Shown one piece after another: positions 45,905 to 55,573 of a stretch of DNA of 64,000 nucleotides (its first letter is position 1; each line of letters opens with the position of its first letter). Location of the stretch: contig NZ_CP029562.1 of the NCBI RefSeq assembly GCF_004136315.1, positions 310,001 through 374,000 of the forward strand, read 5' to 3'. Source of the DNA: Mesorhizobium sp. Pch-S. GTDB taxonomy: Bacteria; Pseudomonadota; Alphaproteobacteria; Rhizobiales; Rhizobiaceae. The position numbers were made by a program, and so were the translations under genes. The notes below the pieces were generated by a model. That model did no database searches. It was not told the DNA's origin and worked only from the letters and a program-made list of their open reading frames with translations.

Positions 45905-47674
45905 TCAGGCCGAGATCAGCGCCTTGCCGGCTTCCGCCAGGCTTTCGGCGCCACCGAGCACCCGCTCCTTGAGCGCCGCGGTTTCGCCCAGCATGTTCTC
46001 GGCATAGAAACGACAGAGTGGCAGGCGCTGCTCGGCGGCGAGTGCACCGCGTGCCAGATAGGCACCACCCGCAGCCAGCGAAATCAGCCTGAGATATGGC
46101 GTGGCGCCGGCAAGGGCGGCTTCCTGACGACCATCGGCAAGGCATGCCTGCAGGAAGTCTGTCGCTTCCGTCAGATCGGCCAGCGAACGGTCGAGCAGGT
46201 CCGCCGTCCGACCGAAGCCGGGGCGGTTCGATGCACGCACATCAGCGGCTACCGCCTTCAGTTCATCGATGTAGCCATGCACATGTCGGCCGCTGCCCAG
46301 TGGCAACTTGCGCGTCACCAGGTCGATAGCCTGGATGCCGTTGGTGCCTTCGTAGATCGGCGCGATGCGCGCATCGCGATAGTAGGCAGCGGCTCCTGTT
46401 TCCTCGATGAAACCCATGCCGCCATGGATCTGCACGCCGAGCGACGCAACATCGACGCCGGCATCCGTCGAGAAAGCCTTGGCCAGTGGCGTGAGCAGAT
46501 TGGCACGGTCGCGCCAGTGGTCCGCAGCCTGGCTTTCAGCGACATGCGCCATGTCGAGTGCGTGCGCGCAGGAATAGCTGATCGAACGTGCGATCTCGGT
46601 CAGCGCCTTCATGGTGAGGAGATTGCGCTGCACGTCGGCGTGATGGACGATCGGCGCCATGCCGTTGCCGGCATAGCTGGCCGCCTTGCCCTGCCTGCGT
46701 TCATTGGCATAGGCAAGCGCCTTCTGGTACGCGGCTTCGGCCACGGCCACGCCCTGCATGCCGACAGCGAGGCGGGCGTTGTTCATCATCGTGAACATGC
46801 AGGCGAGGCCCTTGTTCTCCTCGCCGATCAGCCACCCGATGGCGCCGGGCGTGACACCTCCAAAACCGTCGCCATAGATCATCGTGCATGTCGGCGAGGC
46901 GTGGATACCGAGCTTGTGTTCGATGCCCGAGCAGAACACATCGTTGCGGGCGCCGAGCGAACCATCGTCGTTGACCAGGAACTTCGGAACCAGGAACAGC
47001 GAGATGCCGCGCGTGCCGGCAGGAGCATCGGGCAGGCGTGCCAGCACCAGGTGCACGATGTTGTCGGTGAAATCGTGCTCGCCATAGGTGATGAAGATCT
47101 TCTGGCCGAAGATTCGATAGGTGCCGTCGCCCAAAGGCTCTGCCCGGGAGCGCAATGCGGCGAGGTCCGACCCGGCCTGTGGCTCCGTCAGGTTCATCGT
47201 GCCCATCCATTCGCCCGATACCAGTTTGGCGAGGTATTTTGCCTTGAGCTCGTCGGAGGCGTGCTTGTGCAGTGCCTCGACTGCGCCCATGGTCAGCGTC
47301 GGACCGATGCCGAAAGCCATCGCGGCCGAGTTCCACATCTCGAGTGCAGCGACACCGAGCATGGTCGGCAGTGCCTGCCCACCGAATTCCTCGGGAGCGG
47401 AAAGGCCGTTCCAGCCGCCGTCGATCCAGCGGCGGTAGAGGCCCTTCCAGCCCGCCGGCATGGTCACGGCGGCGTCCTTCAACACCGCGCCGGTCTCGTC
47501 GCCGATCTTGTACAGCGGCGCGACCTCTTCCGTCGCGAAACGCCCCGCTTCTTCCAGCACCGCATCGACCAGATCCTCGCCGAGTTCACCGAAGGCCCCG
47601 GCATCGAGAGCGGGTTTCAACCCTGCGACATGTTTCAATGTAAAGGCGATATCCGCGACTGGTGCCCGATACAT
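45905..47674 (-). CDS. Acyl-CoA dehydrogenase (long, multidomain type)
   Basis: 589 residues. An N-terminal extension (about 1-35) precedes the usual dehydrogenase core with NLTEPQAGSDLAALRSRAEP, GQKIFITYGEHDFTDNIVHL, GGMGFIEETGAAAYYRDARI and catalytic Glu in PIYEGTNGIQAIDL; a C-terminal domain follows. This matches the FadE-like family often used for medium to long or branched acyl-CoA. FAD enzyme, cytoplasmic. It forms an operon with the enoyl-CoA hydratase; a LiuR/MerR-like site lies upstream. Confidence 0.93.
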   Translation of the reverse strand: MYRAPVADIAFTLKHVAGLKPALDAGAFGELGEDLVDAVLEEAGRFATEEVAPLYKIGDETGAVLKDAAVTMPAGWKGLYRRWIDGGWNGLSAPEEFGGQALPTMLGVAALEMWNSAAMAFGIGPTLTMGAVEALHKHASDELKAKYLAKLVSGEWMGTMNLTEPQAGSDLAALRSRAEPLGDGTYRIFGQKIFITYGEHDFTDNIVHLVLARLPDAPAGTRGISLFLVPKFLVNDDGSLGARNDVFCSGIEHKLGIHASPTCTMIYGDGFGGVTPGAIGWLIGEENKGLACMFTMMNNARLAVGMQGVAVAEAAYQKALAYANERRQGKAASYAGNGMAPIVHHADVQRNLLTMKALTEIARSISYSCAHALDMAHVAESQAADHWRDRANLLTPLAKAFSTDAGVDVASLGVQIHGGMGFIEETGAAAYYRDARIAPIYEGTNGIQAIDLVTRKLPLGSGRHVHGYIDELKAVAADVRASNRPGFGRTADLLDRSLADLTEATDFLQACLADGRQEAALAGATPYLRLISLAAGGAYLARGALAAEQRLPLCRFYAENMLGETAALKERVLGGAESLAEAGKALISA

Positions 47675-47759
47675 GCAGTCTCCTCCTCTGTGCCGCGCAA
47701 TCCTGCCGCGTACCCACGTTGCAATGCAACAGTGCTATGGTGCAACGCCCACCAATATA

Positions 47760-47779
47760 CTTTTACGTAAACGTCAAAC
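47760..47779. promoter_or_regulatory. Possible MerR/LiuR-type operator
   Basis: TTTACGTAAACGTCAA (47762-47777) is an imperfect palindrome of the form reported for MerR-family regulators of acyl-CoA and branched-chain amino-acid degradation (LiuR-type), about 88 bases upstream of the acyl-CoA dehydrogenase ATG. The regulator itself is not in the window, so this is tentative. Confidence 0.45.
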
Positions 47780-47888
47780 TTTGTCACGCGGATTTTGCGG
47801 AGGTTTCAGCGGGAACGGAGCCGAAAGACTACTGTCGCGGGAGGCGGATAGCAGAGCCGATATCCTCTGCCTGGCAAGCCAGTATCCC

Positions 47889-48902
47889 CTATTCATGCAC
47901 CAAAGCGACCTTGCCGAAGTGAGATCCACTTTCCAGGTGGTGAATCGCGGCCGCCACTTCAGTCCAGTTGAACGTCCGGTCGATCACCGGTTTCAGGTCC
48001 AATGCCTCGATCGCGCGGACCATCGCCTCGAAAGATTCACGGGAACCGACCGGTATGCCGCGAACCTGAACCTGCTTCCTGAAGATGTCGAGCGGGTTGA
48101 TCGTGCCATCCTTGCCGCCAAGGTAGCCGATGACGTTGATCTGTCCGCAACGCGCCGATGCCTTCAGCGACTGCTCGAAGCTGCGCGGTCCTCCCACTTC
48201 GATGACATGGTCGACGCCACGCCCGTCAGTCAGATCGAGAACAGCGTCGGCCCATTCCGGGTTTTGCCTGTAGTTGACGCTGGCGAAGGCACCCAACGCC
48301 TGGGCGCGACGCAGTTTCTCGTCACTGCTCGAGGTGACGATGACCCGTGCCCCGTTCGCCCTCGCGAAAAGCAGCGCAAAGAGCGCAACGCCACCGGTGC
48401 CCTGAACCAGAACAGTGTCGCCGGCCTTCACTGCCCCCAGAGTGACCAACGCATGCCATGCGGTCACGGCAGCACATGGCAAGGTCGCGGCTTCGACATC
48501 GCTGAGGTTCCTCGGCGCCAGCACCGCGGCCTGTTCGTCGAGCACCGCATAGTCCGCAAGCAAGCCGTCGATCGGGCCGCCGCGCTGATAGGCTGGCTCT
48601 GCCATGCGGAACGAGCCGCCTGCCCAGCGCTGCCAGAAGGTCGAGCAGACACGATCCCCGACCTTGAAACGCGTCACTTCCTCACCGATCGCAACCACCT
48701 CGCCGACACCATCCGACAGCGGCACGAGCGGCAAGGCGAAGACGGTGTGATAGCTACCGTTGACGATCTCGACATCACGATAGTTGAGGGCTGTGGCTCG
48801 GACCCTGATCAGGATCTCCTGGCGGCGCGGTACCGGCTGCGGTCGATCAACGACACGAAGGTTTTCGACGCCTGGCCTGTCCTGCAAAACGATCGCTTTC
48901 AT
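47889..48902 (-). CDS. Medium-chain alcohol dehydrogenase (MDR superfamily)
   Basis: 337 residues from ATG 48902 (GGAGAT upstream; an in-frame start at 48926 adds 8 residues). It has the GroES-like N-terminal fold (TALNYRDVEIVNG), the Rossmann motif VQGTGGVALFALLFARANGA and NINVIGYLGG-like later strands. There is no four-cysteine structural zinc loop, so it is of the compact MDR type. NAD(P)H oxidoreductase of unknown substrate. It is divergent from the LysR gene, which may regulate it. Confidence 0.88.
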   Translation of the reverse strand: MKAIVLQDRPGVENLRVVDRPQPVPRRQEILIRVRATALNYRDVEIVNGSYHTVFALPLVPLSDGVGEVVAIGEEVTRFKVGDRVCSTFWQRWAGGSFRMAEPAYQRGGPIDGLLADYAVLDEQAAVLAPRNLSDVEAATLPCAAVTAWHALVTLGAVKAGDTVLVQGTGGVALFALLFARANGARVIVTSSSDEKLRRAQALGAFASVNYRQNPEWADAVLDLTDGRGVDHVIEVGGPRSFEQSLKASARCGQINVIGYLGGKDGTINPLDIFRKQVQVRGIPVGSRESFEAMVRAIEALDLKPVIDRTFNWTEVAAAIHHLESGSHFGKVALVHE

Positions 48903-48994
48903 CAGCGGTATCTCCATTTTCGACACCGCCAGAATGGCCTTGCGTCATTCAGCCTTCAAATTCATAATATGCAAAATAATTATGTTGATACTGC

Positions 48995-49855
48995 ATGATT
49001 GAAGAACTGCGCACTTTCGTTCTGTTTGCCGAGGAAGGCTCCATCCAGAAGGTGGCGCAGCGGTTGCCGCTGACGCAGCCCGCCGTCAGCCGGCAGATCC
49101 AGAGGCTTGAGCAGGCACTGGGGGCCCAGCTTCTCGACCGCAGGCAAAAACCGCCGACGCTGACGCCGACAGGTGTGGACGTCCTGGCGAGAGGCCGCGA
49201 GATCCTGGACGGCTTCGCGAAGCTGAGGGCCATTGCCGCTGCGCCGGAGCCGGAAGGCGTGTTCCGCCTCGGTCTCGTCAATGGCCTCGCCCATCACAGC
49301 CTGGCGGAGCGCATCGCAGCCGTCGTCGCCCGCTTTCCACAGGTGTCGCTGCGCCTCAAATCCGGCTGGAGTGCCGATCTTGCCGAACAGCATCGTCTCG
49401 GCCTGCTCGACGCGGCAATTCTGCTGTCGGACAAATCCCGGTTCCATGAAGCCCAACCCATCGGCGAGGAAGAACTGGTGACGATCGCCTCGCACACATT
49501 GATCGCAACGGGAGCCCAGCAACAGAGCCGCTGGGTGTTGAGCCCGGAGCCCTGTGACGCGCGCCGGCGCCTTGCCGGCCGCCTTGCCGAACAGGGCCGC
49601 CCCCTGCTCGTCGCCGCCGAGATCGAAGATGCCGGCCTGCAGATGGGACTGGTGCGGCAAGGACTGGGGCTCGGGCTTTTCCCGAAGCGCTTGCTCGACC
49701 GGACAAAACCCGAAGGCGTCGAGCCCGTCGAGGTCGCAGGCGCAAACCTGAAACTCGACGTCCTGATGGTGCGCTCACCGCATCTTGGCCCGATGGCCAG
49801 GGTCGCGGACGACCTGGCCGACGAGATCCGAGCATTCATGAGCGTATCTTCTTAG
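48995..49855 (+). CDS. LysR family transcriptional regulator
   Basis: 286 residues. The N-terminal winged helix (about 1-60) has AEEGSIQKVAQRLPLTQPAV and IQRLEQALGAQLLDR; the periplasmic-binding-like effector domain fills about 90-285. The 92-base gap to the divergent alcohol dehydrogenase contains an AT-rich stretch (CATAATATGCAAAATAATTA) and should hold the operator. Target and inducer unknown. Confidence 0.9.
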   Translation: MIEELRTFVLFAEEGSIQKVAQRLPLTQPAVSRQIQRLEQALGAQLLDRRQKPPTLTPTGVDVLARGREILDGFAKLRAIAAAPEPEGVFRLGLVNGLAHHSLAERIAAVVARFPQVSLRLKSGWSADLAEQHRLGLLDAAILLSDKSRFHEAQPIGEEELVTIASHTLIATGAQQQSRWVLSPEPCDARRRLAGRLAEQGRPLLVAAEIEDAGLQMGLVRQGLGLGLFPKRLLDRTKPEGVEPVEVAGANLKLDVLMVRSPHLGPMARVADDLADEIRAFMSVSS

Positions 49856-49928
49856 CCAATAAACGGCAGGAAAACCGTTCATTAACCATGGCCGTTCAGG
49901 ATCGACCGTCAGAGAGCGGGGTACGCCC

Positions 49929-51100
49929 TTGAACGGCCGCACGCGACAGTTCTTCCGCATGGCAACGCTGGCAGCAGGCCTGGCAGCGGCGACAGGCGCG
50001 GCCACGGCATCGGACTTTTCCGAACCCTGGAAAAAAGAAGACCGCGCGCTCGTCGTCGACGCCTATGAATACAATCCCATCGACTGGAACGCGCTTGCCT
50101 CCGACAAGCGCATTGTCGGCTTCATCAACAAAGCCTCGGACGGAATGCCGCCGCCCTATTCCTGCACCGGCACGGAGACGGAGCAGCGGCTGTGCAAGGC
50201 GCTCTGGCGCCGGCATGCGGTGGCACGTGAGCTTTTCCAGACACGCAAGGTGGTGGCGAAGGCGCTGGGGTTGGAATGGGGCGCCTATCATCTCGCCCGT
50301 CCGGGCAATCCGGTAGAGCAGGCCGACAATTTCATCGATTTCGCCGAGCCGGTCCCGACGATCTGCTTGCCCTCGACATCGAGGACAACGACCCCGAAAA
50401 ATGGATGTCGCTGGAGGACGCGGAAGAGTTCGTGCGGCAGGTGCACCGGCGCGTGGGTCGCTTCCCGATCCTCTACACCAACGAGGTCACCGCAAGCCAC
50501 ATCGCTACCAACCGTTATCGCTACCGCCTGCTGTCGCGGCTGCCGCTCTGGTATGCGCGCTACAAGCCGGAAGTCGGCGCCAGTTTCCCAAAGGGTCACT
50601 GGAACAGCTATGCGCTCTGGCAATTCGCCGCCCAGGCCAATTGCGGCCGGCTGTCCTGCCCTTACCGCGCCGCAGGGACGCCCAACGACATCGACATCAA
50701 CGTCGCGCCGATGGACGCGGCTGAATTGCGCAGCCAATGGCCGTTCGGTGCATTGATCGACGTACCGGTCGACTACCTCGCAAGCGTGCCGGTGCCGTTG
50801 TCACGGGAGGCCGGCATGCGCGGCGAACGCGTTGCCTATGCGTCAGTGGCCGCGCCACCGACGCTGGATGAACTCGGCGCAGCTCTGAAAGCGCGCTGGA
50901 GTGCCTTGCGCAATGCGTTGCGGCGTCCGCCCTTGCTGGTGGCAAAACAGATGCACGGCATAGCCGGCTATGTCGCTGCAGTGAGGCAAAAAACGCAGGC
51001 TGTGCTGATATCACAGGACACGCCGCCAGATGGCATCGATCCGATCGCGACAGGATCGATCAAGCCTGCCAAAGCAGCCACCACGCCGGCGGACCGCTGA
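49929..51100 (+). pseudogene. Glycoside hydrolase family 25 (lysozyme-like), frameshifted
   Basis: Two overlapping frames join into one protein. The first (49929 to about 50352) gives a signal peptide and the GH25 N-terminal strand VVDAYEYNPIDW, then VGFINKASDG and WGAYHLARPGNPVEQADNFI. The second (about 50353-51100) gives DDLLALDIEDNDPEKW with the catalytic-strand DIED, VGRFPILYTNE, LWYARYKPEV, GHWNSYALWQF, and a 100-residue tail. One missing G at CCGGTCCCG (expected CCGGGTCCC) near 50352 explains the break. The start is TTG 49929 or ATG 49959. The intact product would cleave peptidoglycan. This is either a real pseudogene or a base-call error. Confidence 0.88.
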
Positions 51101-51114
51101 TTTTCCGAAACTCG

Positions 51115-51528
51115 CTAGCGGTGGATCGAGGTGTGCACCACCTCGCCGTCTTCCTTGACGAAATCACCGATGTCGGGATTGGCGAGCACTTCCAGCACCC
51201 GCTCCGAGGGCCGAGCCAGAACGACGCCCTTTTCGGCCACCACGATCGGCCGGTTGATGAGGATCGGGTATTCCATCATGAAGTTGAGGATTTCTTCGTC
51301 GCTGAAGCGCGGATCATAGAGCCGCAACTCCGCATAGGGCGTATCCTTCTGACGCAGCAGCTGCTTCGGCGTCATGCCCATCAGGCGCAGCAGTTCGACC
51401 AGCCTCGCACGCGACGGCGGCGTCTTCAGATATTCGATGATCTCGGGCTCCTCGCCGGAAGCGCGGATCATGGCCAGCGCATTGCGCGAGGTGCCGCAGG
51501 CAGGGTTATGGTAGATGGTGACGCTCAT
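51115..51528 (-). CDS. arsC: Arsenate reductase (glutaredoxin), ArsC/Spx family
   Basis: 137 residues. The N-terminal [12 protein letters not shown] carries catalytic Cys11, and [12 protein letters not shown] and ILINRPIVV fit the plasmid-type ArsC family that uses glutaredoxin. No other ars genes are adjacent, so its main role may not be arsenate resistance. The ATG overlaps the purD stop by 4 bases. Confidence 0.9.
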   Translation of the reverse strand: MSVTIYHNPACGTSRNALAMIRASGEEPEIIEYLKTPPSRARLVELLRLMGMTPKQLLRQKDTPYAELRLYDPRFSDEEILNFMMEYPILINRPIVVAEKGVVLARPSERVLEVLANPDIGDFVKEDGEVVHTSIHR

Positions 51529-52802
51529 TGCCCCTCTTCGCGCTCGACCGCGCGCCAGCCGATGTCGCGGCGACAGAAGCCCTGCGGCCAGTCGATGCGG
51601 TCGACGGCGGCGTAGGCGCGCTTCTGTGCCTCGCCAACGGTGCGGCCAGTGGCCGAGACATTGAGCACGCGCCCGCCATTGGCGACCAAAGCACCTGCAT
51701 TGACCGCGGTGCCGGCATGGAAGACCTCGGCGCCCTCGGCCCGCGCCGCATCGATGCCGCGGATCACTGATCCCTTTTCGGGCGTACCAGGATAGCCCGA
51801 CGCTGCCATCACCACCGTAAGTGCCGCCTCATCCCTCCAGCGTACCGACATGTGGCCGAGCTGACCATCGGCGGCGGCGTTCAGCAGCACGAGCAGATCG
51901 TCCTTCAATCGCATCATCAGCACTTGGCATTCGGGATCGCCGAAGCGGGTGTTGTATTCGATCAGGCGCGGACCCTGCTCCGTCATCATCAGCCCGGCGA
52001 ACAGCACACCGGCAAAAGGCGACCCGAGTTCGGCCATGCCGCGCATGGTTGGCTCGATGATCTCGCGCATGGTGCGCTCGACCATGTCAGCCGTCATCAC
52101 CGGCGCCGGAGAATAGGCGCCCATGCCACCCGTATTGGGACCGACATCACCATCGCCGACGCGCTTGTGGTCCTGCGCCGTGCCGAAGGGCAGCGCCGTT
52201 GTGCCATCGCACAGGCAGAAGAAACTCGCCTCCTCGCCGGTCATGAATTCTTCGACCACGACTTCGGCTCCCGCGCTGCCGAACGAACCGTCGAAACAGG
52301 CGTTCAGCGCCTCGATCGCCTCAGGCAAAGTCATGGCAACCGTAACACCCTTGCCGGCCGCAAGCCCGTCGGCCTTGATGACGATCGGCGCCCCGACCTT
52401 TTCGACATAGGCGCGCGCATCGGCGAGATTGTCGAAACGGCCGTAGGCGGCAGTCGGGATGTTGAAGCGGGCGCAGAGATCCTTGGTGAAGCCTTTCGAC
52501 CCTTCCAGACGCGCCGCCGCCTTGGAGGGCCCGAAGACACGGATGCCGGCGGCGCGCAGATCGTCGGCAATGCCGGCGACCAGCGGCGCTTCCGGACCGA
52601 CGACGACGAGATCGATCTTCATATCACGGCAGAATGCAGCCACGGCGGCATGATTGCCGATGTCGAGCGCAACGAGCTCCGCCTGCTCGGCGATGCCTGG
52701 ATTGCCGGGCGCGGCGTAAAGCCTGGTAAGCAGCGGCGATGCGGCGAGCTTCCAGGCCAGCGCGTGTTCGCGTCCGCCGGAACCGAGGAGAAGAACGTTC
52801 AT
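51525..52802 (-). CDS. purD: Phosphoribosylamine-glycine ligase
   Basis: 425 residues from the ATG at 52802. It is an ATP-grasp enzyme joining glycine to phosphoribosylamine in purine synthesis. Motifs are [18 protein letters not shown] at the start, [24 protein letters not shown] and [12 protein letters not shown]. The upstream in-frame start at 52820 adds 6 residues. It overlaps arsC downstream. Confidence 0.97.
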   Translation of the reverse strand: MNVLLLGSGGREHALAWKLAASPLLTRLYAAPGNPGIAEQAELVALDIGNHAAVAAFCRDMKIDLVVVGPEAPLVAGIADDLRAAGIRVFGPSKAAARLEGSKGFTKDLCARFNIPTAAYGRFDNLADARAYVEKVGAPIVIKADGLAAGKGVTVAMTLPEAIEALNACFDGSFGSAGAEVVVEEFMTGEEASFFCLCDGTTALPFGTAQDHKRVGDGDVGPNTGGMGAYSPAPVMTADMVERTMREIIEPTMRGMAELGSPFAGVLFAGLMMTEQGPRLIEYNTRFGDPECQVLMMRLKDDLLVLLNAAADGQLGHMSVRWRDEAALTVVMAASGYPGTPEKGSVIRGIDAARAEGAEVFHAGTAVNAGALVANGGRVLNVSATGRTVGEAQKRAYAAVDRIDWPQGFCRRDIGWRAVEREEGQ

Positions 52803-52948
52803 GTCGGCAACCTCGCCCATCCGTGTAGCCAGCTCTGGCTATTGGCGATGACGCGGCAGGTCAAGGCGCGATCGCCCCTATCAACCGCTACGGCATTGCC
52901 GACCGGCGGATGGCCGCCTATCTGCGCGTAACAGACACAGGATTTGTC

Positions 52949-53488
52949 ATGCCCGTCATAATCCAACGCGCCGCCCCCCTCCTCTTCGACACCGCTGGCA
53001 AAGCCGACTTCAGCTTCGAGGTCGATGCCTATCTGGAACCTGCCTTCGGCGCACCCGTCTCCGAATGGCAGCGCATTGCCACCGAGCCCTATGTGAAGAG
53101 CTACGACAAGGCTGACGAAGACGATGGCGAATGGGATGACGACAGCGCACTGTTCGTCGCACTGCTGGACGGTGCACCCATCGGGCGGCTTTCGGTAACC
53201 CGCAACTGGAATGGCTACGGCCTGCTCGACCATTTCGGGGTCGACCGTCCGCACCGCACCAGCGGTATCGGCCATCGCCTGTTCGATCACGCGAAGAGCT
53301 GGGCGCGGGAGCAGGGCTTGCCCGGGCTCTCGCTCGAAACCCAGAACAACAACCTCACCGCCTGCCGTTTTTATGAGCGCCAGGGCTTCCAGCTCGGCGG
53401 GATCGACCGGTTTTTCTACCGCGGGCTCTATCCTGACACCCGCGAGATCGCACTGTTCTGGTATCTGCCGTTCATGCCAAACGCCTAG
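52949..53488 (+). CDS. GNAT acetyltransferase, streptothricin-acetyltransferase-like
   Basis: 179 residues from the ATG at 52949; an upstream ATG at 52910 would add 13 residues. The acetyl-CoA motif region is DRPHRTSGIGHRLFDHA, and the C-terminal segment LSLETQNNNLTACRFYERQG, followed by a GGIDRFFYRGL-type end, closely resembles streptothricin (nourseothricin) acetyltransferases. Whether it acts on streptothricin is untested. The TAG stop (53486-53488) is inside a dispersed repeat. Confidence 0.83.
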   Translation: MPVIIQRAAPLLFDTAGKADFSFEVDAYLEPAFGAPVSEWQRIATEPYVKSYDKADEDDGEWDDDSALFVALLDGAPIGRLSVTRNWNGYGLLDHFGVDRPHRTSGIGHRLFDHAKSWAREQGLPGLSLETQNNNLTACRFYERQGFQLGGIDRFFYRGLYPDTREIALFWYLPFMPNA

Positions 53489-53586
53489 AGCGTTTCCGTT
53501 TTTCACGGAAACGCGGAAACGCTCTAAGTTTTTTTTCGCCGCATTTTTGTAACGCCAAGTGATCTCACTTGGCTACAAAATGCTCC
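53485..53586 (+). repeat. Modular repeat A+B
   Basis: Hairpin AGAGCGTTTCCGTTTTTCAC..., then GGAAACGCTCT, followed by TTTTTGTAACGCCAAGTG ATCT CACTTGGCTACAAAATGCTCC. It is nearly the same as the 29558 copy. Its CTAG supplies the stop codon of the preceding GNAT gene and its end leads into the ubiA promoter region. Confidence 0.85.
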
Positions 53587-53662
53587 AGGCGCGCAGTCTG
53601 GACAAGGCTGCGAGACACCATGTCTGCTTGACGCCCGCCCCGCAGCCTGCCACTCCACGGCG

Positions 53663-54646
53663 ATGGAAACCATACAGTCGAAATCGGCCCAGGGACGTGT
53701 CGCCGACGCGCCGAGCGGGCACTGGGTCTATCGCGTGCTGCCGCGCTGGCTGTGGCCCTACGCGCAGCTTGCGCGCTGGGATCGGCCGATCGGCTGGCAG
53801 TTGCTGCTGTGGCCCTGCTGGTGGTCGGCCGCCCTCGCAGCCAGTGCCTATGCGCGGCCGGAAGACAGCCTGCTTTCACTGCTGCCCCTGCCTTCGACGT
53901 TGATCCTGTTCCTGCTCGGCGCCATCGCCATGCGTGGCGCCGGCTGCACCTATAACGACCTTGTCGACCAGGACATCGACAATCAGGTGGAGCGTACCCG
54001 TTCACGCCCGCTCCCATCCGGCAAGGTGAGCCGCAGGCAGGCCTGGACCTTCCTTGTCCTGCAGGCACTGGTCGGCCTGATGGTGCTTGTCCAGTTCAAT
54101 GGTTTCGCCATCCTGCTCGGCGTCTTTTCACTGGTGGTGGTGGCGATTTATCCGTTCCTGAAGCGCTTCACCAACTGGCCGCAATTCGGGCTCGGCCTTG
54201 CCTTTTCTTGGGGCGCGCTGATGGGCTGGGCAAGCGAGTTCGCCGATCTCGATGCACCGGCCTTCCTGCTCTACATCGGCTCGATCATGTGGGTCATCGG
54301 CTACGACACCATCTATGCCCACCAGGACAAGGAAGACGACGCCATCGTCGGCGTACGCTCCACCGCTCGCCTGTTCGGCGAACACACCAAGTCCTGGCTG
54401 GCCGGGCTCTATGCCGGCGCGCTGATGTGTTTCGCCGTCGCCTTTGCCTCCGCACAGGTACCGGTCGTAGCGCTGGCGGGGCTGATCGCCGCCGGTGCGC
54501 ACATGGCAAGACAGATCGTGACGCTGGACATCGACAATCCGGAGCAGTGCCTCAAGCTGTTCCGGTCGAACAACCAGGTCGGCTGGCTGATCTTCGCCGG
54601 CCTGATCGGCGGAGCTGTCTGGGTAGCGGTGAAGCCGCTGCTCTAG
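53663..54646 (+). CDS. ubiA: 4-hydroxybenzoate polyprenyltransferase
   Basis: 327 residues with about eight membrane helices. The first aspartate-rich motif is NDLVDQDID (98-106), followed by RTRSRPLPSG; the second is GYDTIYAHQDKEDD. It attaches the polyprenyl chain to 4-hydroxybenzoate in ubiquinone synthesis. The ATG at 53663 is used. The TAG stop (54644-54646) lies in a CTCTAG repeat boundary. Confidence 0.95.
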   Translation: METIQSKSAQGRVADAPSGHWVYRVLPRWLWPYAQLARWDRPIGWQLLLWPCWWSAALAASAYARPEDSLLSLLPLPSTLILFLLGAIAMRGAGCTYNDLVDQDIDNQVERTRSRPLPSGKVSRRQAWTFLVLQALVGLMVLVQFNGFAILLGVFSLVVVAIYPFLKRFTNWPQFGLGLAFSWGALMGWASEFADLDAPAFLLYIGSIMWVIGYDTIYAHQDKEDDAIVGVRSTARLFGEHTKSWLAGLYAGALMCFAVAFASAQVPVVALAGLIAAGAHMARQIVTLDIDNPEQCLKLFRSNNQVGWLIFAGLIGGAVWVAVKPLL

Positions 54647-54732
54647 CGCAGGAAAAGTGCGCGGCAGTTTTCCGTCCGGAATTTCGTGACGCAAAGAACG
54701 GGAGCGTTTCCGAGAAAATCGGAAACGCTCCC
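54641..54732. repeat. Modular repeat C (inverted) + A
   Basis: CTCTAGCGCAGGAAAAGTGC..., then TTTTCCGTCCGGAATTTCGT... is module C inverted, followed by the hairpin GGGAGCGTTTCCGAGAAAAT...CGGAAACGCTCCC (module A). It follows ubiA directly and shares its stop codon. Confidence 0.8.
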
Positions 54733-54763
54733 GCCATCCCGACAACGGTATTTCGCTGTAAAT

Positions 54764-54800
54764 GCAAAAGGTCAGCAACTTTTGAGTCGCTGACCTTTGC
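54764..54800 (-). terminator. Terminator of the DUF6101 gene
   Basis: The minus strand reads GCAAAGGTCAGC GACTCAAAAGTT GCTGACCTTTTGC followed by ATTTACAG. The GGTCAGC/GCTGACC stem extends through AAA/TTT with one bulge. It is 26 bases past the DUF6101 stop and may also stop ubiA read-through. Confidence 0.6.
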
Positions 54801-54825
54801 TTAGAGAATACACTCCAGACGGCCC

Positions 54826-55392
54826 TTATTCGCGGGCGATGATCTCTTCACCGCCAATGACCAGCCTGAGACCGAGATTGCCGGTACGACGGCGGGCCAG
54901 GAAGCGTGGGCGACGCGTGGTGGAAATGCGTCCCTTGCGGCGGGCACGCGGCGGCTGCGTCTTGATCGCGACACCGAGCGACTCCTCCAGTGTGCGGGCT
55001 ACACCGTCCGCTTCGATCAGCAGCATCGGCAGGCCGAAGGCTTCCGCCCAGGCGCGCCAATCGGCGGCGATGTCGTCGAGATCATCGGCGACCAGCAGCG
55101 GCACCGACAGCATCGAATCCGTGTGCAGCAGTTCCAGCGTCACGGTGACATTGCCGTCCTCGTCTTCCATGGCGCGCGCGGCAACGCCACGGAACGCTCG
55201 GGCCGGGAGGGCGATCACGACGGGCATGCCGCTCATCTGCAGCTTGCGCCGCATGACGGCGCCGCGCCGGTCGATGGTGAGTGTGATGTCGCCGGCGTCG
55301 TCGCGGGCGGCGTAGCTCACCACCTGCGGCAGGCGAAACGGGTCGAGGCGCATGTTGCGCCCAGCCCAGACTGGCTTCAGTCCGGTGTTCAT
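54826..55392 (-). CDS. DUF6101 family protein
   Basis: 188 residues. It begins MNTGLKPVWAGRNMRLDPFR and has a beta-rich body (GDITLTIDRRGAVMRRKL, GNVTVTLELLHTDS), resembling the Hyphomicrobiales DUF6101 family. The C-terminal part is very basic (RRKGRISTTRRPRFLARRR), suggesting nucleic acid or membrane-surface contact. No signal peptide. Function unknown. Confidence 0.82.
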   Translation of the reverse strand: MNTGLKPVWAGRNMRLDPFRLPQVVSYAARDDAGDITLTIDRRGAVMRRKLQMSGMPVVIALPARAFRGVAARAMEDEDGNVTVTLELLHTDSMLSVPLLVADDLDDIAADWRAWAEAFGLPMLLIEADGVARTLEESLGVAIKTQPPRARRKGRISTTRRPRFLARRRTGNLGLRLVIGGEEIIARE

Positions 55393-55573
55393 GGATGCCT
55401 TCCTGTCTCTCCTGAGAGCCGGGTATCCCGGTCATCTCCGTGCGGGTTTTCCCGCCTCGTTATGGGGAGAGACTAGCGGCGGCTCCTTACCGGCCCGCTT
55501 AAAAAAGTCGGTTAAATTTTGCTGATCTTCCAGATGGTTATTGGAATCCCACCAAAAGCGGCCTTCGAAACCA

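Noticed and set aside
45881..47770. Plus-strand open frame of 629 residues over the acyl-CoA dehydrogenase
   Set aside because: It is a shadow of the dehydrogenase gene caused by high GC at third positions; no recognisable domain.
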